Source of the DNA: Avena insularis
Taxonomy: Eukaryota > Streptophyta > Magnoliopsida > Poales > Poaceae
Assembly: GCA_023614405.1 (NCBI GenBank)
Contig: CM042688.1
Location: 374,839,331 to 374,903,330 of the forward strand
Reading direction: 5' to 3'
Length of the DNA: 64,000 nt
Positions 41,819-50,263 of this stretch are shown one piece after another. The notes beneath the pieces are model-generated. The model saw only the letters and a list, made by a program, of their open reading frames with translations, was not told where the DNA came from and did not search any database. Each line of letters opens with the position of its first letter. Positions within the stretch are counted from its first letter, which is position 1. The position numbers and the translations under genes were made by a program.

Positions 41819-44222
41819 TAAATGTGTGTTCTTTTCCTAAACCACATGGATCCACCAGAGTCATTTCATGTGTGTTGTTTTCCTAAACCACCACTAGAGT
41901 CATTGCATGTATGTTCTTTTCCAAAACCACATGGATCCACTAGAGTCATTTCATGTGTGTTCCTTTCCTAAACCACATCCGGAGTCATTGCATGTGTATT
42001 CTTTCCTAAACCACCACCATAGTCATTGCATATGTGTTCTTTTCCTAAACCACATGGATTCACTAGTGTCATTGCATGTGTGTTCCTCTCCTCAACCACC
42101 ACTAGAGTCATTGCATGTGTGTTCTTTTCCTAAACCACGTGGATCAACCAGAGTCATTTCATCTGTGTTCTTTTCCTAAAGCACCACGAGACTCATTGCA
42201 TTTGCATTCTTTTCCTAAACCACATGGATCCAACAATGTCATTGTGTGTGTGTTCGTTCCCTAGCCCATCACTAGATTCGTTGCACGTATGTTCTTTTCC
42301 TAAACCACATGGATCCCCTAGAGTAATTACATGTGTGTTCTTTTCGTAAACCACATGGATTCACCAGATTCATGGCATCTATGTTCCTTTCCTAAACCAC
42401 CACCAGGGTCATTGCATGTGTGTTCGTTTCCTAAACCACATGGATCCACCAGAGTCATTGCATGTGTGTTCTTTTCCTCAACCACATGGATCCACTAGAG
42501 TCATTGCAAGTGTATTCCCTTCCTAAAGCACATCTAGAGTCATTGTATGTGGCTTCCTTTCCTAAACCAGCACCCGATTCGTTGCATGTGTGTTCTTTTC
42601 CTAAACCACATGGATCCACCAGAGTCATTGCATGTGTGTTCTTTTCCTAAACCCCATGGATCCACCAGATTCATTGCATGTGTGTTCTTTTGCTAAACCA
42701 CCACCAGAGTCATTTCATGTGTGTTCTTTTACTAAACACCACCAGAATCATTGCATGTGTCTTCTTTTCCTAAACCACCACTAGAGTCATTGCATGTGTG
42801 TTCCTTTCCTAAACCACATGGATCCACCAGTGTCACTGCATGTGTGTTCTTTTCTTAAACCACATGGATCCACTAGGGTCATTGCATGTGTGTTCTTTTC
42901 ATAAACCACATGGATCCACTAGAATCATTGCATGTGTGTTCCTTTCCTAAACCACATCCAGTGTCATTGCATGTGTCTTCCTTTTCTAAACCACCACCGG
43001 AGTCATTGCATGTGTGTTCTTTTCCTAAACCACATGGATTCACCAGTGTCATTGCATGTGTGTTCTTCTCCTTAACCACCACTAGATTCAATGCATGTCT
43101 GTTCTTTTCGTAAACCACATGGATCCACCAGATTCCTTGCATGTGTGTTCTTTTCCTAAACCACATGGATCCACCAGAGTCATTTCACGTGTTTTCTTTT
43201 ACTAAACCACCACTAGAGTCATTACATGTGTCTTCTTTTCCTAAACCACCACTAGAGTCATTGCGTGTTTGTTCCTTTCCTAAACCACATGGATTCACTA
43301 GTATAATTGCATGTGTGTTCCGCTCCTAAACCACCACTAGAGTAATTGCATGTGTGTTCTTTTCCAAAACCAAATGGATCCACCAGAGTCATTGCAAGTG
43401 TGTTCCTTTCCTAAACCACATGAATCCACCAGTGTTACTGCATGTGTGCTCCTTTCCTAAACCACCACTAGAGTCATTGCATTTGTGTTCTTTGCCTAAA
43501 CAGCATGGATTCATTAGAGTTATTTCATGTGTGTTCTTTTCCTAAACCACCACTAGAGTCATTGCACCTGTGTTCTTTTCATAAACCACATGGATCCACC
43601 AGTGTCATTGCATGTGTGTTCGTTTCCTAAACCACCACCAGAGTCATTGCATGTGTGTTCTTTTGCTAAACCACATGGATCCACCATAGTCATTGCATGT
43701 GTGTTCTTTTCCTAAACTACATGGATACAGTAGAGTCATTGCAAGTGTGTTCCTTTCCTAAACCACATCCAGAGTCATTGTGTGTGTCTTCCTTTCCGAA
43801 ACCACCAATAGAGTCATTGCATGTGGTTTCTTTTCCTAAACAACCACTAGAGTCATTGCATGTGTGTTCTTTTGCTAAACCACATGGATCCACTAGATTC
43901 ATTGCATGTGTGTTCTTTTATGAATCCACATGGATCCACCAGAGCCATTTCATGTGTGTTATTTTACTAAACCACCACTAGAGTCATTGCATGTGTCTTA
44001 TTTTCCTAAACCACCAGTAGAGTAATTTTATGTGTGTTCCTTTCCTAAACCACATGGATCCACCAGTGTAATTGCATGTCTATTCTTTTTCCTGAACCAA
44101 CACTAGAGTCATTGCATGTGTGTTCTTTTTCTAAACCACATGGATCCACTAGAGTCATTTCATGTGTGTTCCTTTCCTAAACCACATCCAGAGTCATTGC
44201 ATGTGTCTTCTTTCCTAAAACA
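41819..44222 (+). repeat. Satellite stretch without a close second copy
   Basis: Apart from 42460-42780, which resembles 37387-37710, this 2.4-kb end of the left array consists of more diverged monomers without a long ordered partner elsewhere in the window. It runs into the retrotransposon target site. Confidence 0.6.
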
Positions 44223-44227
44223 CCACC
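44223..44227. repeat. Target-site duplication, left copy (CCACC)
   Basis: CCACC directly before the left LTR is repeated directly after the right LTR at 53924-53928. Both copies belong to the satellite phrase CCACCAGAGTC. A 5-bp duplication is normal for Gypsy integrase. Confidence 0.93.
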
Positions 44228-44711
44228 TGACGAGGGATTAACTCGTCAATGCCCATTGTTATGGACTTGGGTTTTGGAGAAGGAGGGAGCGTGGAGACAT
44301 CTATCAGCTAACAGACAAGCACACAGGGGACAAAGATTTACCTAGGTTCAGGCCTCATAGAGGTCCCTACTCCTGCTTGTCTGCTCGTGGAATTATCGAA
44401 GGAATCGAAAGTTACAATGGTGCGCAGATGCAATCTGGCGAGGGTTGTGGAAACTAGGGTTGCGTGTGTCCTCCTCGCCGCCCCCTCCTAGCCTTTATAT
44501 AGATAGGCTAGGTCTCAATTAAGTCAGTCGAGTTACAAGTTAGGGTTTTCCCCTTTAAACTTTCTATCTTTAGCTTCTTCTTGTTCTTCAAGCAATCGAG
44601 AGTCCGCAGATTACTCGAATCCTTTGTTTTGGGCCTTGGCGACACCGTGGGCCTATACGTATTCAGACCGTATATACCAAGCTCGAGTACCTATAGAGTA
44701 TACCCATGTTA
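44228..44711 (-). mobile_element. 3' LTR of the nested element
   Basis: 484 bp that pairs with 53440-53923. On the minus strand it starts TAACATGGGTATAC (the other copy starts TGACATGG, so the second base has mutated) and ends CCCTCGTCA. A TATA box lies at 44493-44502 in minus orientation. It is preceded on the minus strand by the polypurine tract, which makes it the 3' LTR. Confidence 0.93.
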
Positions 44712-44724
44712 GTAGCCCCCGAGT
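44712..44724 (-). other. Polypurine tract
   Basis: On the minus strand ACTCGGGGGCTAC sits directly before the 3' LTR, where plus-strand DNA synthesis is primed. The G-run is interrupted by pyrimidines at its ends, but the position is exact and the sequence recurs nearby. Confidence 0.7.
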
Positions 44725-46074
44725 GCCCAGTGGAATCGCAGATTCGACTGGGGACTTTTAAAGTCTTTCGAGTGCCTGAATGAGTATATATTTCGACTGC
44801 TTTTATTTGTGTCATAGGGATTGTCGATATGCGTGCCTGGTGTAACCGAAGTATCGGTATCAGTGAACCACCTATCTACTCGAACTCGAGTCCCCGGACT
44901 CGAATCCGGAAAAGTGTTGGCGTAACTCGACTCAAGCTGCGGAGGTCTTACAGGAGTCGAATTCCAGTTATATGGGTGTGAGCACTCGACGCGTCCGTCA
45001 AGGCATGTTCATCATACTTGTAGGCACGGATATATTTCTGGTAGTGCGCAGCTAAATGTGTTGCCAGGCCTTATTCAGGTCTTACCTTCACGCTGTAAGC
45101 GCGGCATCCAAATTTTTATCATCGCGGAGACGATTCGGGTGACCCAGGAGATGCAATCTCTTTGTAGGGAAAATTATGGGGCGGTGTCGCCATGAGTTTC
45201 GAGTGTGAATGTTATCGACACACATTTTTTGCATAAACAATCATAGGGTGCGCGACCAGCGCTCCCTATGGGAGTAGCCCCCGAGTGCCTGGTTGAGTCG
45301 AAGAATCAGGCACGGACTAAAGAATCATTTTGCGATTGCTGTGCTTGGTTGAGTCGAAGACTCAGGCAGGGACTAAAGAATCATTTTTGCAACTGCTGTC
45401 GTCTTTTGCTTGTTTCAGTCGAATTTGTTTCCGGCGCTCCCTATGGGAGTAGCCCCCATGTCCATAATCGAATCGTATTTCGAGTGGTTGGGTTCGCCTT
45501 TTGATTGTCCTTATTCCTGCAAAAAGAAAATCGTAGGGTGCGCGGCCAGCGCTCCCTATGGGAGTAGCCCCCGAGTGCTTGGTGGAGTCGAAGACTCCAG
45601 CAAGGACTAAAGTAGTCGAAGTTTTTTGCTCCGTAGCTTTGATCACGTCAGTGCTGACACTTGTATGACCTCAGTTGCCCGCGTGAGCGAGTTTGATGGG
45701 ACGTGACGAGCAGTGGGTCCCACTTCCTGACTTTGATTTGACTGGGCATGTGTAATCATTATTTTAGCTGCGCCTCCTCGATTTCCGTGCGTAATGGGAG
45801 TAGTGGAGGGACGGTTCGCACTTTCCCTTCTCCACGTGTCCAACACGATGTGTGCCACGCGTCCAATAGAGTTTTTCTGGGCCATTGGATTGCATCTTCC
45901 AGGGGTTAAGTAGCGGCGCTACGGCGGTAATTTTCCCATCTGTGCTCATTCTTCCTTGTTGCCATCGCCATTGCTGCTACTCCTCTGCTTTTTCCTGCGC
46001 TCATTTCCTCCACGATGCTGGACCAGCTCCGCTGGTTCTCGAGCTACTTTCTTTGCTCACATCGCCATCGTGCA
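44725..46074. repeat. 3' untranslated region with polypurine-like repeats
   Basis: About 1.35 kb without a protein. The phrase GCTCCCTATGGGAGTAGCC occurs three times (about 45260, 45435 and 45550), each followed by a polypurine-tract copy (minus-strand GGGGGCTAC) at 45274-45286, 45449-45458 and 45564-45576. Between them a segment of about 58 bp with GAGTCGAAGACTCAGGC is tandemly duplicated at 45290-45390, and a related piece follows at 45580. The right part must also contain the promoter and leader of the antisense gene. I see no clear TATA box there. Repeat-rich 3' regions are known in Tat elements. Confidence 0.7.
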
Positions 46075-47087
46075 ATGGGGAAGAAGAAGGGAGGCGCTGC
46101 CACTGATTCCGTGGCCACTGTTGCCGTGGCAAAGAAGAAGGGCTGCTCCGCCGCTGCGGGCACCAGCACCGCCGCCGGCAGGAAGAAAAAGGCCGCGGGC
46201 ACCCGCGCCACGAATGGTGCATGGCGCCCTTCCACCATCAAGGCGTCTGATCTCTGTCTTATTCGCCAAGACGCAGTGCTGTCCGCGGTAGTTGCCGATG
46301 CGCGCGTTCCCAGCGGTGAGACCATTCCTGCTCCTCCCGCTGGTTTTCGAGTGATGTTTCTTGCATTCATCATTCGTGGTGTTTCCTTGCCTCTTCACTC
46401 CCTTTTTAGGGGTCTTGTTTGTTTCTACGGGCTCCAGCTCCATCAACTGTCCCCAAATTCGATCCTCCATATCTCTTGCTTTATCACACTCTGCGAGTGC
46501 TGGCTCAGAATCGAGCCACACTTTGGCCTTTTAAAGCGCATATTCAAATTGAAGCGCCAGTCTGCATCTGGCTCTTTAGTTTACGATGTAGGTGGTTGCG
46601 GAATCCACGTCGACCCATCCGCCACCTACTTCGACATCAAGCTCACGACGTCCGTCCAAGGGTGGAGGGACAAATGGTTGTACATCCCCGATCAGAAGGC
46701 CAAAGATGAGCACTTTGACTCGCCGCCGATCCCGCGACGCCTGCAGGAGGATGCGCCCCTGAAGAACGTAGTCATGCTCGGCGAAGCTTCGGAGACAGAC
46801 GGTCAGATCAACACGCTCACGACCTTGAGAGTTGCATAGGTAAAGAGGAGGGAGGCTGCGCTCTCATCCGAACTTGTCTGCGCCGTCACGTCTAGCCTCT
46901 GCAAGCTAGAGTCCACCCCATGTTTAAATGGGCTGGCACTAATGATCCCACTCGCGTGTCTGCCGATGGCATGTCTGTGAGCGAGGTGGATAAGAGAGTT
47001 CGACTGGTTACGAAGTACACCGGCAAGGATGTGCTTCTGAGTGAACCAGCTGTTCCTCCCTTTGATGCTTCGAATCCTCCTCCTGAG

Positions 47088-47176
47088 GTATAGTTGTGCT
47101 ACGCAGTAGCTTATTTTTGTCGATTGCTCTTCTGTTGCTTACTTGCTTTTTGCTGATTTTTGTTGTCCGTATGCAG
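47088..47176 (+). other. Intron 1 of the antisense gene (89 bp, phase 0)
   Basis: Donor GAG/GTATAG, acceptor TATGCAG/GAT, T-rich body. Without splicing the frame meets TAG two codons after the donor. Splicing joins PPPE to DWVVSP. Confidence 0.75.
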
Positions 47177-47511
47177 GATTGGGTGGTGTCGCCTTGTATG
47201 CCCCCTCTCCCTGAGGGGATTATTGCTCGCGAAGCCTTGGAAGAGGATGAGTCTGAGTCGACTGTCCCTTCTGATGTGGAGGAGGAAGCCCCCAAGTTCG
47301 ATAGTCCGGATACTCGCAAGCGTTCACGCAGCGAGGACTCCGACGCGTCGTCTCCTTCGACTCCGGAAGGCACGGGCGTTGGTGCAGAGTCGCCAATTCC
47401 TGCCGTTCCTGTGAGGGCTGTTGCACCATCTTCTCGTAAGAAGATGCGATTGCCCAAGGAGTCTTCGTCGGAGTCGGTGGAGGCCACATTTGACTTTGAC
47501 AAGTTTGACTG

Positions 47512-47604
47512 GTAAGCTTTCTAGTTCACTTGTTCTTCTCTGTTTGCTTCCTTTTGGCTTGTCTCTAGGTTTGCCATTTTGTTGATATGGTCGTTATCTT
47601 GCAG
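47512..47604 (+). other. Intron 2 of the antisense gene (93 bp, phase 2)
   Basis: Donor TG/GTAAGC, acceptor CTTGCAG/TCAAG, with a strongly T-rich interior. The split codon TG+T gives Cys and the frame continues QEASSSSGD. Confidence 0.8.
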
Positions 47605-47818
47605 TCAAGAGGCGTCGTCATCTTCTGGCGACGTCCAATTTTTAATGGAATCAGGAGTCGCGACCTCGAAGGCCAAGGAAGAGGTCGAGCGCGCTCCTTC
47701 CCCTCCGGTGGCGGCCCACTCCGGGCACAATTCTTCTAGTTCTCCCCATGCAGGGAAGCATCGAATGGTTGCCCGGGTGACGGCACAACAGACATCTCCG
47801 GAGTCACTGGAGGACCAT

Positions 47819-47896
47819 GTAAGTATAGCTTTTATTCGTTTTAGTTTGCAGTCGACATTGTCCGTTGCCTCTGCTGATTCCTTGGTTGTGCTACAG
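47819..47896 (+). other. Intron 3 of the antisense gene (78 bp, phase 0)
   Basis: Near-perfect donor GTAAGTA, acceptor GCTACAG/CTC. Splicing joins LEDH to LLVKEAT in frame. Confidence 0.82.
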
Positions 47897-47990
47897 CTCC
47901 TTGTGAAGGAAGCCACGCACTTGGCAGAACAGGTGATGGCGATGGGTCGCCAGCATGCAATGCTGGAGACGCGCCACCGCGTGGTTGAAA

Positions 47991-48072
47991 GTGAGAATTC
48001 TAAACTTTTATTCTCCTTCGTCTGCTCCTTTTGATATACTCGACTGATGATGAACTTTTGCTTGTCCTGTAG
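47991..48072 (+). other. Intron 4 of the antisense gene (82 bp, phase 1)
   Basis: Donor AAA/GTGAG, acceptor CCTGTAG/CTG. The split codon A+CT gives Thr and fuses the coiled-coil halves RHRVVE and EHNALLRN in register. The intron contains in-frame stops. Confidence 0.8.
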
Positions 48073-48265
48073 CTGAACATAATGCCTTATTGCGTAACGC
48101 TGCCACCATGGAGAAGACACTTGCCGCGGCTGTGAAGGGTCGGGACGAGGAAATCGCAGCGCATGACGAGGCGCAGAAGCGTGAAGAGGATCTACGTGCT
48201 TCCTTTGCGGCCAGGGAAAAGTTGTTCGAAGAACAACTGTCCTCAATCGCCAAGGCCCTCTCAGG

Positions 48266-48358
48266 TATTTTTTCTTGTGGATATTGTTATCCTTCTCTGC
48301 TTCGAATGTGTTTGCTGGTGGCGCTGATGTTTTGGTCCCTGCGTGGGTTCATGTACAG
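48266..48358 (+). other. Intron 5 of the antisense gene (93 bp, phase 1)
   Basis: Donor CAG/GTATTT, acceptor TGTACAG/ATG. The split codon G+AT gives Asp, leading to AGNLSFDPQDL. Confidence 0.78.
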
Positions 48359-48915
48359 ATGCTGGCAATTTGAGCTTTGACCCACAGGACCTTTGTCGCG
48401 TTGACGCTTTGGCGGGTGCGGTGTCTGCAGTCGAGGACCGTAGCGCCGCCGTCCAGGATACACTTTCCAAGGCCAAGGTCGCCCTCAGTCGCCTCTAGGA
48501 GGAGTTGATGCCTAAGGCGGAGCTGATCGATAATATGGACGAGCTGGTAGAATTACTCGCCGGGGGTGTGCCTTCTAGTTACAAGAACTCACTCCGCGCG
48601 GTTGGCGCGACCATGTCACTCGCCATGGTGCAGGCCCACGGAGTCGAGATCTATCCATCCGCGGTGTCGAAGGCGATGCCTGTTGGCGCGGACGGTCAGC
48701 AGGTAGTCTTCGCTCCTTTCACGACTACCTGTGCCAAATATGGGCATCCTTTGATAAATACTGTTGCGAAGTACTCTGAGGAGCTCCAACGTGCCAAGAA
48801 GGCGGCGAAAGCTTCGGCCTCAAGGGCCGGCAGAAAGTCAATGGCGTCTGATACTGCCATGAACTTGATGAAGCCCCCGAAGCCGTCGAAGTCGAAGAGG
48901 CCAGCTGCTCCTTAG

Positions 48916-49111
48916 TTAGCTTTGTAATAGTTGATTAGTTTATGTCCTTTTGTTTAAGAACATGCCTGCTGGCGAGTGTATGTACTAATACTTTATGCTG
49001 GTCTTGAATGCATCTGACCTTTTTGTCGTTGTGTTGATTTGGTCGTCTTATTTTGCTTTCTATCTTGACTTGTGGTAGGGTACATTAAGTGATCCTGTGA
49101 GGGGGACTTAG
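48916..49111 (+). other. Spacer between the two antisense genes
   Basis: About 200 bp, AT-rich and T-rich after the first stop. It ends in a possible splice acceptor (ACTTAG/GACTCG) at 49110-49111. No protein is recognised. It may be the 3' end of gene 1 plus intron remains of gene 2. Confidence 0.5.
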
Positions 49112-49914
49112 GACTCGCCAACTCTTGATGATACCGTGGCACCATCACACTCCAGGGTAGATGAGTTGTCCTTGCTTTCACGACTGCGTGATCGCGTGAA
49201 GCAGCTGGAGCGTGAGTTGCCCGTGCTCCGCGGTAATGCGGACATGTGGAAGTCGAAGGCGGAAAAAGCCGCTGCCCGAGAGCAGTATCTACTTGGCGAG
49301 GTGGCGCAGCTAGGCGACCAATTCAAATGTTAGTTTGCTGGTTCTTATCTTTTCCTTCTAGTTAATCACAGTGGTACGTTGTGCTCATGCTGTTGTTGCT
49401 GCTTCGTGTAGTTGTCAGCACGCATCATCCGCAGGAGGAGAAGGATAGAATTGCCATTCGCCTGCAGGATCTTACTCAGGAGCAACTTCAGGAGAGTGGA
49501 TACTTTTGGATAGATCATGATCGTGCGACTGCGCTGGCGACCCTGCAGGATCGTGCATCGAGAGTGCTGCTCTTTCTGAAGAAATCGTAGTCATGCTTGA
49601 AGAACATTTATCAGACGATGTTCCCGCTGGATGATACTCCATCAAGCTTGCTGGCCCTCCTAGCCAAGTTTCAGGATCTATCCGCGGTTCGCGAATGCGT
49701 GAGGCAACAGTTGGTGGCCGGTGCCAAGGCTGCTCTGTCAATGGTGCAATTACACAGGCCTGACGTAGATGTTGCAGCAATTGCGTCTGGGCCACCTGCA
49801 CCACCAGCAGGTTCTGCCTGGAATATGGTGTCGCACTACCAGGCGGTGGATCGCCCAGCAGAAGAGATTGTCGACTTCTTTGAGGAACAAACCAACGTTC
49901 TCCTTCTGCAGTAG
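49112..49914 (+). pseudogene. Second antisense gene of the same family, 5'-truncated
   Basis: Exon 49112-49328 encodes DSPTLDD and then a coiled coil (LSLLSRLRDRVKQLEREL, SKAEKAAAREQYLLGEVAQL). Exon 49412-49914 encodes EEKDRIAIRLQDLTQEQL, then YQTMFPLDDTPSSLLALLAK, AKAALSMVQLHRPDVDVAAI and a SHYQAVDRPAEEIVDFFEEQ end. The coiled coil followed by a FPxDDxPxxLxxL / AxxALxxVxxHxPDVD module is the usual C-terminal half of Transposase_28-type extra ORFs. It resembles the C-terminal part of gene 1 (PSSYKN... LAMVQAHGVEI) but is a different sequence, so this is the tail of a second gene. The N-terminal domain is missing. A TAG at 49588-49590 breaks the second exon. Confidence 0.72.
49329..49411 (+). 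other. Intron in the second antisense gene (83 bp, phase 1)
   Basis: Donor AAAT/GTTAGT, acceptor TCGTGTAG/TTG. The split codon T+TT gives Phe and the frame is kept (DQFK to VSTHHPQEEK). Confidence 0.7.
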
Positions 49915-50263
49915 TAGCCTAATTTGTATCCTGCACATAAGTGTAATTGTGTTGTAAAGTTCATATAGATGTTGTAGATAATTTATTGTCAAATGTGTAT
50001 AAAGAGCTTTGTTAGCATGAGGTGTGTTGCACTATGCGAGTCCTTTTCGTTAGCTTGGCCATGTTTTATCTTAGTCACTTGTCAACCTGTCAGGTGCATT
50101 GCAGCTGGGTTGAGGTTGTGTTAAGGGGTTTGATTGATGTACCAGCTACTCAAGATATCGCGTTTTGGTTCGAAGAACAGATGTGTATAGGCTGGCGCAG
50201 CTCCCGAGTACATAAATTGACAAAGTAAAGGAGGACACAGAGGAATTCGACGAGCGCGAGTTC
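49915..50263. other. Spacer between convergent genes, with a pol deletion scar
   Basis: About 350 bp between the stops of the antisense gene and of gag-pro. On the minus strand just after the gag-pro stop, a shifted frame reads ELALVEFL at about 50252-50229. This resembles the start of the protease-RT linker in Tat elements, and nothing after it matches pol. I place the breakpoint of the pol deletion near 50230. The rest is AT-rich with no recognised feature. Confidence 0.55.

Larger units (their letters stand above)
3881..44227 (+). repeat. Large satellite array, left part (39/46-bp monomers)
   Basis: About 40.3 kb of head-to-tail units, all in one orientation. Each unit begins AGAGTCATTGCATGTG, continues through a T-rich run to TTCCTAAACCAC, and ends in one of three ways: ATGGATCCACC or ACT (46 bp), CACC or CACT (39 bp), or ATCC (39 bp). 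Neighbouring 39- and 46-bp units often alternate, which gives an 85-bp step. 39 is a multiple of three, so runs of 39-bp units stay open in one or two frames, while each 46-bp unit shifts the frame by one. This explains the many 60-130 codon ORFs with repeated SLHVCSFPKP-like peptides on the + strand and GLGKEHTCNDS-like ones on the - strand. They have no start context, no domain and no conservation beyond the DNA repeat, so I do not call genes. The array ends at a retrotransposon insertion site. Confidence 0.97.
46075..48915 (+). pseudogene. Antisense extra gene, Transposase_28-like, six exons
   Basis: Plus-strand gene inside the minus-strand element. The N-terminus is basic (MGKKKGG, AKKKG, GRKKKAAG). 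Next come WRPSTIKASDL, then GVSLPLHSLFRGLVCFYGLQ, LSPNSILHISCF, CECWLRIEPHFGLLKRIF and GWRDKWLYIPD. These are typical of the grass 'putative gypsy type transposon' family (Pfam Transposase_28), which is found as an antisense extra ORF in Tat elements and has no proven function. Exon 2 is acidic and Ser/Pro-rich with a basic RKRSRSED patch. Exons 4-5 form a coiled coil rich in Glu, Ala and Lys. The C-terminus ends KPSKSKRPAAP. Exons: 46075-47087, 47177-47511, 47605-47818, 47897-47990, 48073-48265, 48359-48915. Lesions: TAG at 46837 with a frameshift before about 46893, and TAG at 48496-48498. An in-frame ATG at 46015 is an alternative start; I chose 46075 for its purine-rich context. Confidence 0.78.

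Noticed and set aside
3881..44227. CRISPR-like array of repeats and spacers
   Set aside because: There are no unique spacers: the whole unit is repeated. The context is plant retrotransposons.
45255..45290. Rho-independent-terminator-like hairpin CTCCCTATGGGAG
   Set aside because: The locus is eukaryotic and the motif is part of the tandem repeat next to the polypurine tract copies.
45362..46521. Minus-strand ORFs at 45362-45646, 45643-45885 and 46057-46521
   Set aside because: They lie in the repeat-rich 3' region or opposite the antisense gene, whose + strand frame carries the recognisable domain.
47008..48246. Minus-strand ORFs of 164 and 213 codons opposite the antisense gene
   Set aside because: They run across the proposed introns and show no motif; the + strand exons form a coiled coil and keep the frame through five junctions.
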